From Nymphaea colorata (Eukaryota > Streptophyta > Magnoliopsida > Nymphaeales > Nymphaeaceae): a stretch of 64,000 nt of DNA. Where the stretch lies: assembly GCF_008831285.2 (NCBI RefSeq), contig NC_045138.2, positions 34,652,769 through 34,716,768 of the forward strand, read 5' to 3'. The notes under the pieces are model-generated. The model worked only from the letters and a program-made list of their open reading frames with translations. It was not told the origin of the DNA and searched no databases. A program made the position numbers and the translations under genes. Below are positions 25,601-38,300 of this stretch, in pieces (position 1 is the first letter of the stretch; each line of letters opens with the position of its first letter).

Positions 25601-26630
25601 CCTTTGAGATAAAAAGACTACATGATGCCCAAGAAAAGCATGCAGACATTTGGCAGCCATTGTATTGGTGGGGAGGAGTAATCAGCACCACACAAACATG
25701 ATGTTACTCCTTTCTTTTTGTCAAGATTGGAGGCTTCAAGAACAACATGAAACTGTGGGTGAGACCTCAGTCTACATGAAGCTGCACTCAATAGTTCTTT
25801 CATGTACAATCCCGATAGGAAGAAGGGCTTAATTTGCTTTCAACTCAGTTGTTAAGGAGCCGTCTCATCAGGAAGTGTAAGGGAGAACTTGAAATTGTCA
25901 GACCCAACTCCTTAGGACGAGAGATCGTCACAAGAGGTAAAAATAGAGCGGCCGGATCTAACTTCGCACAGATCTCAACCGCCGGCTTCTGATGACATAA
26001 TTTTTAAATGGAATAGTAGGAAGCTGGAAGTTTATTGCAATTGATTCACTATATTATATATTTTTTCTACTTCAGACGACGAGGCATCCTCTGCAAACCA
26101 GAGCATTTAACATCTAATGTGCATGTATGTAATCCAGTGCAGATAAAGTTCGACTACTGTGAACACAATTCCACACGAGGCCTTTGGTTACGCGGTGCCA
26201 TAGAAAAGTTAACCTAGTGACTCAAAGACTTGACATTGGCACCTCTATAACTCCCTCTCATACCATCAGCTCTTCTGCTGCACTACCCATAGGAAGGAAA
26301 AAATTACCAAGACCGAAAAACCCAGAAGAAGTTTCTAACTTGAGGGTAGTTGTTAATCCTAAAACATGGATAGTTTACTATATTATTTTCCTCTTCGAAA
26401 ATGTCAGACCTGATCGCACGAGATGAGCTTGAAATCCTCTAGAGACCATACTTTTTCCACACAAAATTGATATCCTGTGCACTTACACGAAGAAACCTAA
26501 GAATTTTACCAACTAAAGATTTTCCAGTGTACACTCAGCAATGAGATGCTATCCGCAGCCAATCAATGGGGTTTGGTGAAAAAATGGACAAGTTGCAACT
26601 CATTTTTACTGAAACAAGAGCGCGAATTCC
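19660..26630. other. Seven-kilobase spacer without a supportable gene
   Basis: The stretch is AT-rich, with short microsatellites (TTTC repeat near 20562-20588, TA runs near 19861-19878 and 21174-21190) and poly-A/T tracts near 22266, 23227 and 24550. Open frames are all under about 180 codons and none shows a domain, a signal with a follow-on exon or a consistent splice model. The longest, about 21849-22391, is a T-rich, Phe/Leu/Ser-biased frame typical of chance. Confidence 0.5.
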
Positions 26631-26640
26631 TGAAAGCCAG

Positions 26641-26747
26641 GCACCTATTAATCATCTCCCTATTACTAGGATAGGAAGCCAAAAGTGGTTTTTCAAATGG
26701 GAAAGCGTTATGGCATAACCCAGCACCTATTAATCATCTCCCTATTA
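26641..26747. repeat. 25-base direct repeat, 57 bases apart
   Basis: The sequence starting GCACCTATTAATCATCTCCC is present at 26641-26665 and again at 26723-26747. The second copy is followed by an A-run. It could be a long target-site duplication around a small retroposed insert, or a simple local duplication. Confidence 0.7.
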
Positions 26748-26849
26748 AAAAAAAAGGCAATGGCCAAGCCGATCAACAAGACTTTGATCCGAATCCTCGA
26801 GAGGACGATGGAGTCTGCTTTTTGAGTGGCACGCCTTTACGAGCATATA

Positions 26850-28760
26850 ACTCACTCTTTCTTTCCGCTGTGAAATAGGACTGATCCACTTTCGACTCTT
26901 TCGAAGAGTCTTTCGGTTGTTCGACGAATCCAACTGCGGACAGCGAAGAACGGGTTTCTCAGAAAGCAAGCCACGGAGAAAGCCATTTTGTCATAGCCTT
27001 GGTTTCTACCTTCAAAACAAAACACTGCCCTCAAAAAAAGCAAGGTTTGATGTGAGTTTCGATCGCCAAGCTGCCCTAACATAGTCTTCTCAATATTCAA
27101 AATGAAACCAAAGAAAGAGGGGAAGGAAGCCAAGGAGGTCCAAAAGAAAGTCAACCGGCTTTCTTTCTTGGCAGCCAGGTTCTCAGACGCTTTGGCGTCT
27201 ATCAAATCGAAGAAGTTCTGCACGGAGATGACCGGCATCAACATCAGTGGCCCTCTGACCTCCGCAATACACCGAGCAAGGCTTATAGAATGAGAATTGG
27301 CTCGTCTGGATTGAATGGAACCCTCATTTTCAGAATCTCCGTCCATGAGTCTACCTCTCGCTTCCATGAGACTTTGGAGATCATATTACCAGCCAAGATG
27401 AAAGTACCCTCCCTATCCCTGAAGGTGAATCCCTGCCAATACTCCTCGTTTTTAAAAAGGGCATAGATACATAACTTAAACCATCCTGGAATAGGAGGTG
27501 CCCAGGTTTGAAAGTCAAGCCATTTAAGATAGGTCGGATCCTACTATCAAAGTGACATTTAAGCAAGAGAATCCGTTCCCGAACAGCCCACAAGATAGCC
27601 TCCACCAAACTCTCCACCTGAATCACCTGATTTTTCCGATGTGAAAAGATGGCTGTGTCCAAAATCTTCCAAATGGAGACTTGGGCAGCAAGCTTCCAAC
27701 CTTGAGATCTCCAAGCGGAGTTAGAATGTATACGAATCCCATTCTGAACTTGACGAGGAAAAGGGACGCCATCCTTCTACTTCTAGATGAAGGCGATCCC
27801 ATATTGCACGAGCAAACATACAATACACGAGAGGAAGAGCCTCCTGAGACAAGGACACCGACTGACCAACTAGTGAGTGGCCAAGCTTCCTGAGCCTATC
27901 CTGGGTTAGTAGCTTGTTGTCGATGGCCAGGCGCTTTTGAGTAGGGCAGCATTGGGAGAGTGCCCTGGGAACCAGATAGGAAGAGCATCAGTGAACTCCC
28001 GCCCCCTCTCCCTATAAGCATTCCAACCCTCTTTTGCTGAGTCTATTCTATCCTTCTCATGCACCCCAAAAGTAGCCAATCAGGTCGATTATTTAGATGA
28101 ATGCGCCCGAGAGCCTCTTTCAAAAGAGGGAATTGGCTAGAGTTTTCTGCATTAAGAAGAAAAAGCGAGTCAGAATCCTTTGACATTGCCTCAGATATTT
28201 TGAGGCCCGGTGTAATATGTAGATTAGGGTATCTATATTCAGTGAGGAGGCTTTGAAGGCTGTATTGCCCTTTCCAAGGATCAAACCAAAAATCCATACT
28301 GCTCCCATCCCCCACTTCCCATCGGGAACCCATCTCAAGAACTCGCATACTCCTGATTCAGCTCTTCCAACCCCAAGAGCCAAGGTGTGGATGCTTAACA
28401 AACCATGGGGAAGATTGAAGGAGGTATTGACTATGCAACACCCGAGTCCACAAACTTGAGGAGGTCATCATAATCCCTGCTCTCTTAGCCATCAGTGCAA
28501 GATTCCTATCAGGGAGTCGTCGAATCCCAAACCCGCCTTCTTCTTTCGGCTGACAAACCTGAGAAAAAGCTGCGAAGATGAATTTGATGAGTGTCGCTAG
28601 TGCCTTGCCATCAGAAGGTTCGCATGATATGCTCAAGCTTTTCAAGAACCGAGGCAGGGAGAATCCAGGATGGAAACCAAGAACATGGGTGACTACGACG
28701 CGTGGATTTGATCACCCGCACAGCTCTTGAGAGACCATGAAGCGGTTTTTGATTTTTCAC
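26850..28760 (-). pseudogene. Decayed LINE (L1-like), C-terminal part of ORF2
   Basis: Reading the minus strand from right to left, several shifted frames give the order expected for the end of a plant L1 ORF2. The reverse transcriptase tail has a KEEGGFGIRRLPDRNLALMA-like segment and LWTRVLHSQY near 28400-28560. The typical WEVGDGSSMDFWFDPW follows near 28250-28330. A zinc-binding RT-associated domain remnant (DRLRKLGHSL, then FARAIWDRLHLE) lies near 27780-27900, with most cysteines lost. A WAVRERILLL linker comes next, and last an RNase H-like part (PPIPGWFKL, then RDREGTFILAG) near 27380-27520, continuing to ISLARCIAEVRGPLM near 27250. At least four frame changes and stops make it non-functional. 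Upstream endonuclease and RT core are missing. Domain names are from family knowledge. Confidence 0.7.
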
Positions 28761-29370
28761 ATTGAACAACAAGCTGCTCACAGCCGTCTACCTACAAAAA
28801 GAAGAAAAGAAGTCCAATCCAGCCAAGATGATCAAGAATGCGGGAAGACCTATTAAATGAAACTCCACTCGTTCTACAGCACAGAACGAGCCATGAGCGA
28901 AGCTCTTTCTATAGTGTGTTCCGTGGACGTACTTTGAGGTCAACTTCCTAGACAGACAGGTGGATAGGAGCCTCAACTAGGGCGGAGCCTCAAGCCTACT
29001 GCATGCTTACAAGGTCAAGGAAGATGGCGTTTAGTGCTTTTTTTTCTTGAACATTGGAATTGCGGTGATCGCTTGACCACTTGACCAAAGGTACCTTTTG
29101 AGGTGCTCGGTAGGCGTCAGAGAGCAGTCTGAATTTGGGATTCAAAAGGGTCTGGGTCTGCTCGGCGGTGAGAAAACAGAAGGCTTGAGGCGCCTTGGAA
29201 AGACCGAGCTCATATGACCAACTGAGGTATAAGAGCTTGAGTTGAGAGTCCCTAAGATACGAGATATGGCATCGGAAGGTGTACTGTTGGAGAGCACACT
29301 TCTCACAGCGGTACTCGGGAAAGAGTCACCCGCTGAGAGGCTCGAGTGGAGGAAATCGAGTCTTCGGAGA
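28761..29370. other. Spacer between LINE and gypsy gag remnants
   Basis: No gene is seen. Part of 29100-29370 may belong to the untranslated leader of the gypsy element whose gag follows, because its composition is less AT-rich than the surrounding spacer. This is inference only. Confidence 0.35.
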
Positions 29371-29379
29371 TGGCTTGGG

Positions 29380-29930
29380 AGCAAGAATGGATGCCTCTGA
29401 GAAGGCTATCCAAGACTTGGCGGACGAATTCCGTTGGGCAGCGACACGAAGAGCGCCCATTGAGGAAGGCCCAGATCAAAAAGATTGTGGCTGAGTTCAC
29501 TGTCCTAAAGAGGGCAGTGGCTAGTGGGGCGACTAGTCAAGGAGACTCTTCACGAGTGAGAGTCCCCGAGCCACGGTGCTACAATGGCAGGATGCAAAGG
29601 GCCTTTGGGATTTCTACAAAGACTTGAGAGCTTTGAGGGGTCGGATGATGCGATTGTCAATACCGCCACCATGTACCTCACGGGTTCTGCCAAGCGTTGG
29701 TGGAGGACCCGTGAGGAAGATATTCAGAAGGGTCTCTTTGAGCTATTGGGATGACCTCAAGAGGGAACTCAAGGCGCAGTTCCTCCAACAAAATTGCGCG
29801 TTAGCTACCGCCGTGGGATGATTGGTCAAAGTGCCTGAAAGGTGCCTGACAAACTCGAGAACAGAAAACCGCCTCTTGAGTGATTTTAGGGTGGGCGTCA
29901 AAAGGGCAATGAAGAGGGTTGAGCCTTTCT
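29380..29930 (+). pseudogene. Decayed Ty3/gypsy gag fragment
   Basis: Three successive frames give the typical order of a plant gypsy gag. A segment starting MDASEKAIQDLADEFR is followed by RVRVPEPRCYNG, which resembles the conserved VPEPKxYxG entry to the gag core. Then come FYKDLRAL, a TATMYLTGSAKRWW match and DDLKRELKAQFLQQN. The frame changes near 29590 and 29690, and further stops follow near 29830. No protease, RT or LTR was found beside it. It is a truncated, inactive copy. Confidence 0.7.
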
Positions 29931-29939
29931 AATCGATCT

Positions 29940-31424
29940 TGGCTTTCTTGATCGGCATTTCAGGTCTGGTGCATGTCTCCAAATTTGGGTTGATGTCCAG
30001 AATCAGCTTGAACAGAATACAAATAACTGAAAACAAATATCTGAGTAGATCAACGTCTAGAGATTTCACCTTCTTGTGTTGCTCAGCCAGAAGAACAAGG
30101 TCGGCAGTGTATTCTCATCAGTAGACTGCCATATCTGGCAGACCATATATGCGGTTCAACTTGCTCAGCAACAAACAAGTTGGACTTAATCTCAGTTAAT
30201 ATATTAACTCGTACAGAAACTGGCAGCTTGAAAACATAAAACATAATATCAAAATGTCAAGCACTTGATAATATCACATGCTATAACCACATTGATCAGG
30301 CGGTACAACATGACTTGCAAAACATGTGAATGAGCACTTGATGTTGTGAACAAACTAACGCAATGAGTGTTTCCAGTGCATCAGACAGGATGAGACCAAC
30401 AATAATCCCATCCTTCAAATACATTCTAGATTCTAAGCTCTTTACGTAACGGTACAAACATTAATCTTGAGTGGTACAAGAACAACTCAGAAGCTACGAC
30501 GTTGTTTCCGAGACATCCGACTCCTTATACACACGTCATATTTACAAAATTCAAAAGAACTGCCAAATGCTCGCATCCGCTAATGCGCCCATCCTCTAAT
30601 GCACCAATGCGGAATTCTTCATGAGACTTACGTACAATAGCCCAGACCTTTTAAAATAAATAATGTTCCTTCTCCGTTGACAAGCACAACAAAAAAGGGA
30701 CGGTCGTTTCAATTTGCAATTTCTACTTGTTCTCTCAGGTGGCTTCAACTAAGGTAGTCCAAAACAACAAACTTTATTCATTTATAACAATATCATTTAC
30801 GTGAAACCACATGTGTGAGTGCAGACATTGACTGCACACCAAAAAAAAAAAAAAAAGGGCAGGAACAGTGCATACAGGAATTCTGAGTCTGGTGGATTTC
30901 TAGAAGACAACTTCAGAAGTTCTATCACGTGAAGTTCTGTCCAGAACAAACCGAACTGAATAGCATATCCCAAGTATTTTTCTGCTGTGAGGGAACCCCA
31001 AAGCACATAGAGACATCTTAAAAACTATTACTGTAAAAATAGACCTTATTAATTTGAATTCACAGCAGCCTCTCACTACCATTTTCTTTCATTAGCAACT
31101 GTTTTTTTCAGTGCAAAAGGAATCTAGAGTCCCGTTAGAGTCTTCTCCTTACAACTTTGTGCTCTTGCAGGTAGAACTTTTAAAAGAATTATCGTGTTCA
31201 TATACACAGTAGTTCCACGAACATGGGTTGCAGAATTTTGAAAGAAAAGCCGCTTGTTCCAGTCACATAGATGTCGACATAGGTAAACAATCTTAAGGAG
31301 GAAAAGCTATGCTTGACATGGATATACAAAAACTCTCTGATTTCTCAAAATCTTTATATACATTCAAAAATTTATGCCACCGAACCAATTCTCAGAATCC
31401 CATGTACAATATAGGTTTATAACT
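29940..31424. other. Spacer and likely 3' untranslated region of the plastid membrane protein gene
   Basis: AT-rich sequence with no supportable gene. The right end, about 30800-31424, lies immediately downstream of the minus-strand stop and may be its 3' untranslated region. A poly-A tract is present at about 30840-30857. Confidence 0.5.
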
Positions 31425-34400
31425 TTATACATCATTTACTATGTTTCTTGATCTCAGGAAAACCATTAACTCCTCTCTATTTCTGACTTTTGTGATGTCA
31501 TTCCACCACCTTTTCCTGAACCAAACAGAAAAAAATATCAATAGAAAGGAGCATACATGCATACACACACACATATGCAGGTATAAAAGAAAATTCAGTC
31601 ACAAAGTAGGTTTTCTTGCCCCCCGGTATTTCCTTCTTTCACAAGAAAGTGGAAACTTATGGTTGACAGAACTCCAGATAATCAAGAGATTCATTTGGAA
31701 AGAAGATTATGTCGCAGAAAATAAGGCACTATATGACTTTGTCATCCTCAACATCACCAACTCATTCCTCTAAATGCTTACTGCAAATCTGCATGTCAAA
31801 TGCATTTGGAACCATGTATAGGGAGACAGTTGTGGAGCAGAAAATAGAGGTCTGCGGTTTGTTAGACATCAGTATTCAAGCAACTCACGTTACATATATG
31901 GCATATTTTTTCACAATGTCTGTGACCGGTTAATTATCTTTATTTTCAACAACCCTGGCAGTTCTTTGTGAGCAGAAGGCTAATATTGCTGAAAAAGAAC
32001 ATCTATCAACAATAAAAAATAAGTATGCAATTCTGAGATTGGCTAATTATCTATATTTTAAATGCCCAGCAGTTCTTTATCAACAGCAGGCTACTATCAA
32101 AGAAAAGAGAACATCTATCAACAATAAAAGAGGTCTAGGCATACCTATTCGAAGCCCACAATAGATCATATGCAATGAAACTGGTGGCAGCAACAAAACC
32201 TACCATTTCCAAACCTCCATGCACTAAGCAAGACAAAATTATGTGTCAGTCAAGCAATAAATAAATGTAAAAGAAGACAAAGACAATCATGTACCTCCAG
32301 TAGTTAACATCCCGAATATGCCTGCTCCCATAGCAATTGCTGGCATAGCCCTTCGTAAAGCATCTTCATCAGATATCTCTTCCTGGTTCAAGAAAGTGCA
32401 AGCTTAATTCATGCTCTATTTTTTCCTGTGATGACGAGAGTTCCAAACATACTTCCCTCTGCGCTCTGAGTCAAAAAATGCAGGTGAACCCCAAAAACAT
32501 ATATAGCATGTTGGAACTCAAGTTTTATTTGGCACCAAGACAATGGTTTATCATGAAGACAAACAAGATTCCACCCAAGACAAAAAAAAAAAAACCCTCT
32601 ATTCTCTAACTTGGGCATAATTTATTCCTACATATGGATGATTATGCAACAGGTTGAGTGAGCCTCCTCTGTCCTCAAGGATCAGAAACCAACAAAATAG
32701 GATGAGAAAATTGAGAACTCAATAAGGTTCTTTAGCTTGTTAAGACGACTATGAGCCTTACAGGTCAAATAGACATGATTAGTCAAGCGGCCATATTCTG
32801 AAGGAAAAGCTAGAAATTAAGAATAAATGTTTTACAGTTAAATTTTGTTTGTCCAAATAATTTCACCTATTCCTCAACGAAATGTATTGCATATCACATG
32901 AATGTAATGCAAATCTACACATGTTAACCTGCACATGAATTGCTACAGCATTGATTATGTGAACCCAAAACATAATTGAGATCGTGTGGTAAAGTCAATT
33001 TGACAACAGTCTAGAAGAACCATCAAGTTTTCGTGCACTTTTACTCTTCACAACCATAGCTTAGTGAAGTTCAGAAAGCTCAACATACAGTTCTTGTTCC
33101 ATATCTCACAACTTCAGAGTTCCAATTGTTCACTTCAGTTTACGATTCCTAAGACAATTTACTCAACTAAATCACAATGAGCCACCAATTATGGTATAAT
33201 TTTTTCAACACAGTAATAGAGTGGTCCCATAGCTTCATCTCAAAGGCATTAAAATTTATAATCCACTCATAATAGACATTGGCCATTTTGAAAGTCCGTA
33301 TATTAAATGATAAAAGCTCATTCTAGGAAGTAGCTGTCTTCTACCGTAAGGAAGTCTTCTAAAGTTCAAATTAATATTAAACCATATCGCGTCTGAAGGA
33401 TAGCCACCTGGGTCCTTAAACCTTGACAACTTGATGAATGTACTTTAGGCTGATTCAGATATACTACGTCCAAGGGGTTCGGTTATCCCTGAAACCTAGA
33501 TTTCGCTTCCTATTGTTGTAAAATGAATGCAATGATGAAGGATTGCAAGGATCCATTGAGTCTCCTATGTGACTTCACATACATACTTCAGTTCCTTCAT
33601 GCATTAACAGCATTCGATTAAGTTGATTGGTACCTAAAATTGTCATCCATGTTAGAGGATTGTCCAAGAATCAAGGTTTTGTTCATCAATAAGAAAAAAG
33701 GCATAAATGCAACAAATTCAAGAATCAAGATGCAGCAATTTGACTTTCCAATGTCAAATCATTTAAATAAAAGAATTCGGCCAAAAGTCAACCTGTTCGT
33801 CAGTTGTGGAACTCCCCAAGCAACTCTCCACGCCAAACTCTGAACTGAAGGACATAACTGGCGTCGGGTTCCTACTTGAATGGTTGGATATTGCCATTGA
33901 CCCATGGCCATCCTCTTCATTATGATAGCCTATTGATTCAATAGAAGCTTCAGTAGTTTTATCCCTCATTTCTGTTTCCCCTTCCATCGTTTGCGGGAGG
34001 TTCTGTTTGAAGACATTTCCTTTCATTTCTGCATCTCCAATAGTTAATTCTGACCCCTCATGGAGATGGGCATTTGATGTGTCACGCCTCTTTGTGAATT
34101 CTTCGCTTCTTTCTCTTTCATCATCAGCCAAAGGACGGTTTCGGTCCTCTTTTTCGTCATGAATAGTCCAAAGATCAATTTCTTTTGTGATATCGTCGTC
34201 ACCGATTTCACTGTTGCAAGAAAACATTTTTGACTCTTCATAGAGGGAAATGGGCAATTCCCCGCTAACTTCAGCAACCATGTCATTTTCTTCCTTTCCT
34301 TCGTCAATCAACTGGTCAGAAATTTCATCTGAATTGTAGTCCACAACTACTTTTGTATCGCCGGAGACTATTTGTGATGTATTTTCAACCACTTCTTCGC

Positions 34401-35397
34401 TTCCCTCCATTCCGTCATTGGTCAATCGAAGATCAATTTCGGACAGATTGTCATTTCCGGCCGTTTCTATATCGTCACAGAACCTTTCCGACACGACATT
34501 TTGGAAGTATATCAATCCTTTGTCGATCGGAACACCCTTGCTCAGTTTCTTCACCTCATTAAGCAATTGACCGTGAGCAGCCATGGCGTTGCTAATTCCA
34601 CCTGATGCTGCATCCCGAGAAACAATACAGTTTCCCGCCTCACCAAATTCACTCCCCGAAGTCTCCCGAAAAGGAGACGATAACATCGACGATTCTCTAA
34701 ACCCTAAACCCCGGCCAAAGGCATTTGAAGAGTTGATTAACGAAGAAATGACTGAATCCTGCCTAGGCCTCCCAATTGAGTCACAAGCTTGAGTGACCTC
34801 CTCCTCCTCTTGCATTCCGTCGTTGGAAAAGATAATTCTCGCCCCAGAAACTCCCAGCAGAGACTCACCAGAAACCGCCGCATGATTCGGTCCCAATTGG
34901 ACGCCATTGCCGTCGGAAGAGACGATCTTCCTTTCTGAAATGCGCCTCTTTCGCCTTGATTTCAAGACGAAGGCGAGCGCAGCAAAGACGGAGGACAGCA
35001 AGAAGGCAATCACAAGCGCACTGCCGGAAGAACTCGAGGGCTGGTTGAAAATTCTTAGCGGGAAGGGGAAGGATACGGATGAGAAGTAGGTAGGCTGGAA
35101 AATGGTGGAGGCATACACGAGCCTCTTGTTTGTCCGGCAACGCACACGCAGAAGGGAACGCCGGGGGAGCGAAGGATTTGCCGCCAAAACTGCTACGGAC
35201 TTAGGGCCGGAAGAGAGAGAGGAGAGTGGTGGAGAGGCGATGACCAGGCACGCCATTGAATATCCAAAAATTGGAGAATTGGGAAAATGTCGGAAGAAAT
35301 GATGCTCGGCCGTCGCGAGCAGAGATCCCATCGGCAGAATGGCGGTTTCGAAAGATGGAGGCAACATGGAAATTCCATTCTTGTCCCTCGTTGGCAC
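31425..35397 (-). CDS. Probable plastid membrane protein of unknown function, about 570-617 residues
   Basis: Four exons: a long first exon to 33793, then 32382-32295, 32214-32145 and 31515-31425, ending in TAA. All introns are GT-AG and the phases (0, 1, 2) match. The frame is open from a Met at 35397, but a second Met at 35256 starts MACLVIASPPLSSLSSGP, a Ser/Ala-rich, acid-free stretch like a plastid transit peptide, and is the better start. One helix (about residues 126-146 of the longer form) is followed by KSRRKRR. A long acidic, low-complexity region rich in Glu, Asp, Ser and Asn follows. The last three exons code a conserved-looking hydrophobic pair, with AMPAIAMGAGIFGMLTTGG and EMVGFVAATSFIAYDLLW, then a basic tail KRWWNDITKVRNREEL. 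I cannot name the family. The C-terminal part looks the most constrained. Confidence 0.75.
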
Positions 35398-35399
35398 CT

Positions 35400-38300
35400 A
35401 AAGGCGGTCCGAGTCGACCATCCGCGAAAGAGTCGGGTTAGAACCTCGGACCAAATAAAATGCAAAATGTATGGATTCAGTTGAAAAACAACCTAAACTA
35501 CTACTCGTAATCAGGACGCAAATATGATGGGCAAAGAGAGTAGGTTATCAAACCTGAATCCAAATTCGAACATGTCATTTGGAGTAAAAGTATATTTAAA
35601 TGAGATTAGATTACGTAAGACCGAATGCATATCTAAATCACGCATATCCGAACACAAAGTTCATGGTTTGAACTTTGAAGAAGTTTTCTTTTTCATGTAG
35701 GCAAGGCCGGGACTGGCAAGCTGTTTGTTCAATTAAAGAAGATAGCTAGCTGTGCCCGTAGTTAAGTTAAGTTAAGTTAAGAGAGAAAAAATTCCAATTG
35801 TTTCGCACTTGCAAGCCTGAAATTTTATGGCAACAGTGCTTGAACTTTAATTGTCAGTGCGATCTGATGGTGATCTCTATACCCATTCCGACACGGCACT
35901 TGGGAATTTCCAACATACATGATGTTTGAGCTCTGAGGGACAGACAGACAGACATGGATCGCATCAATCCTGCAGCCTTGCCATTGAAACTTCTTGATAT
36001 TGTCCGTTTGCCTTTTCACCATCAATATTGGGAACATTGCTGTCAAAACCAGAAGCCTGACTGACTGCTTAACGAAGAGACCAGCTTAAAATTCGTGACC
36101 TTTGGGTGATTTTGGAACCCCTCAAAAGGTTGTTCGATAAGAAACACATGTCCTTGAAAGCTTATGATCTAAGAGCAGCGTGTCGCTCTTCCATGAAATT
36201 CATATTGAACGATTAAACGTAATCACATAATATTTCTTCAAACAAGAACAAAAATGGTATTTTTGTAACAGCATCTGTTCTAAGAACACGGTCTTCTTCT
36301 TATCAAACATCCGCTAATTGAGCGGCAGTTTTCTACAAGCTGCCCTTGAGCTCGGCCATGGTACTGTCCGGTGGCTCGATAAATACTTGTTTAGTGAACT
36401 AAGTCCTTTTTTTCTCTGTCAAAAGAGTGAATGTATGACTAACAATCTAAAAGACAGTACGAAGGATGTACCAAACACGGACAAAGTAACTTTGTTCATG
36501 TTTGATACCCTTTCCCTTGATGCATGCCGCTTACGAGCGTCGTGATCAGAATTAGTGGCTGCCCAAGCAGGGGACAAAAAAGGTTTTTTCTTTTATAAAA
36601 TAGCGAAACTGACACGAACCATTTGTTTTATGGCAAGGTATATTTACGACATTGACTCGACTCTTCTGCCTTTTATATGTATAGGAAGACGACCGTTTTC
36701 TTGACGACAATAAGAAGAGTCAAACTCGAAATGTCGAAGAATATATCTGCGTCGTGCCTTGGTGCTGGACAGCCGAGCGGGTCGACCTCATTGGTTCTCT
36801 AAAATTTTTGAAACAATTACTAAAAGCTTATTATCAGTATGATGATCCAATCAACTCACTATGACTGCTTGCCCCATTCATTTTGTTTTCGTCTCTGTCT
36901 TCCTATCGACATGTTCAAGTATATACCCGGAGTATTCATTGCCCACCAGTTGCATTTAATCTTGTTTTAGCTCTGCAAAGTGATAAGCTTATATAAGAAA
37001 GTTGGTAAAAACCATACTACTTGGGTTGAAGACAACAACCAATCCCATTAAAATTAATATTTCTTTTACAATCTAAGCTCTTAAATATGATTTTAAGAGT
37101 GATTTGGGGAGAAACATACATTATGCTAGTCGAGAAGACAACCTCTTAAATCTTGTTTTAGCTCTGCAACACCGCTAAAGAGCCTTTGGTGCGCAGGAGA
37201 CATATCATGTGCCCCTTTAGCTTTCGAGGTACTTATACATCAATCGCTCGTCCGTTAAGTTTCGAAGCTTTTTATAGATGTTTATCTAAAAATTGTAAAA
37301 CGGTGGAGAGTTTAAGTTTGTTTGGCGCCTTGTTTGTATATGTATGTAAATGGGTTTTCTTCATGTAATATTCATGGTAAATCATGAATAAGTTTTGAAA
37401 CATAACATATATATAACAGTATGGAATATTATAATCACTAGAACTTAATTTAGGGTAAGTGACTGACACTTGTTAGGTATATATTGAAGCATTGTGTTTA
37501 ATTTATTATAGCTTGCTTACGTTTGATCATCTGGCTAGTGAAAGAAAGCCATGGCCAGCTAATCCATGTGTGTTTGGTTACGAGGACCTGCGCCCATCAA
37601 CATTAGTTTATCGTAGATGCATGTCGGATTGGTTAGGCCGTGGCTGGTGTGGTCACCCAACTTCCACGTCGGGAATCCTCCACCCTTTTGTCACCACCTG
37701 CCGTGTAGCCTTGTCCGATTCGAATTTTCCTTGTCGTTAGAGATCTCGATTTGCATCTTTAGATTTGAATAGTTTTTCTTCTTCCACCTGCTAGTAGTTG
37801 TTGTCATGGTAGATGCATGTTGTTAAGTTAGAGCCCACACTCCCTGTCCCTGCAATCAATCGTACGCCCTAATGCTCTAAGTTTCACGTCATCTACAAAA
37901 AAGTTTAATTTGCTGCCATCGTTACTTGACTTGGACTGGTAAGACAGAATGCGACTATTTTCTTTTTCAGGTCGGACTGCGGCAACTTCTCTGTGTTCCC
38001 ATCACCAGTCTTAAGCCATCTTTCGCTTTCAGTACTGCCTTGGACTTGAAGGAGTTGGACTAGCTATCTCACCAAACAAAAGCAACCCTTGACTCGACTC
38101 CCTTTAACTTAAAGCTCTTACGTGAGCCCATTTTTCAGATCTCTTTAACTTGAAGGTATTATTACACTAGTCTTACACGTCCATTTTTTGATCACTAAAG
38201 TTGCTCTAATCATGCACCTTTTACAAAATGCTGCGAATATACCATTTTTCGAGTGCATTTCTTCTTGGATGTCCTTCATCTTGCCACCCTTAAAGTATGC

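Noticed and set aside
34353..35302. Plus-strand open frames opposite the plastid protein gene
   Set aside because: They are shadow frames of the long first exon; the minus-strand frame has matching downstream exons.
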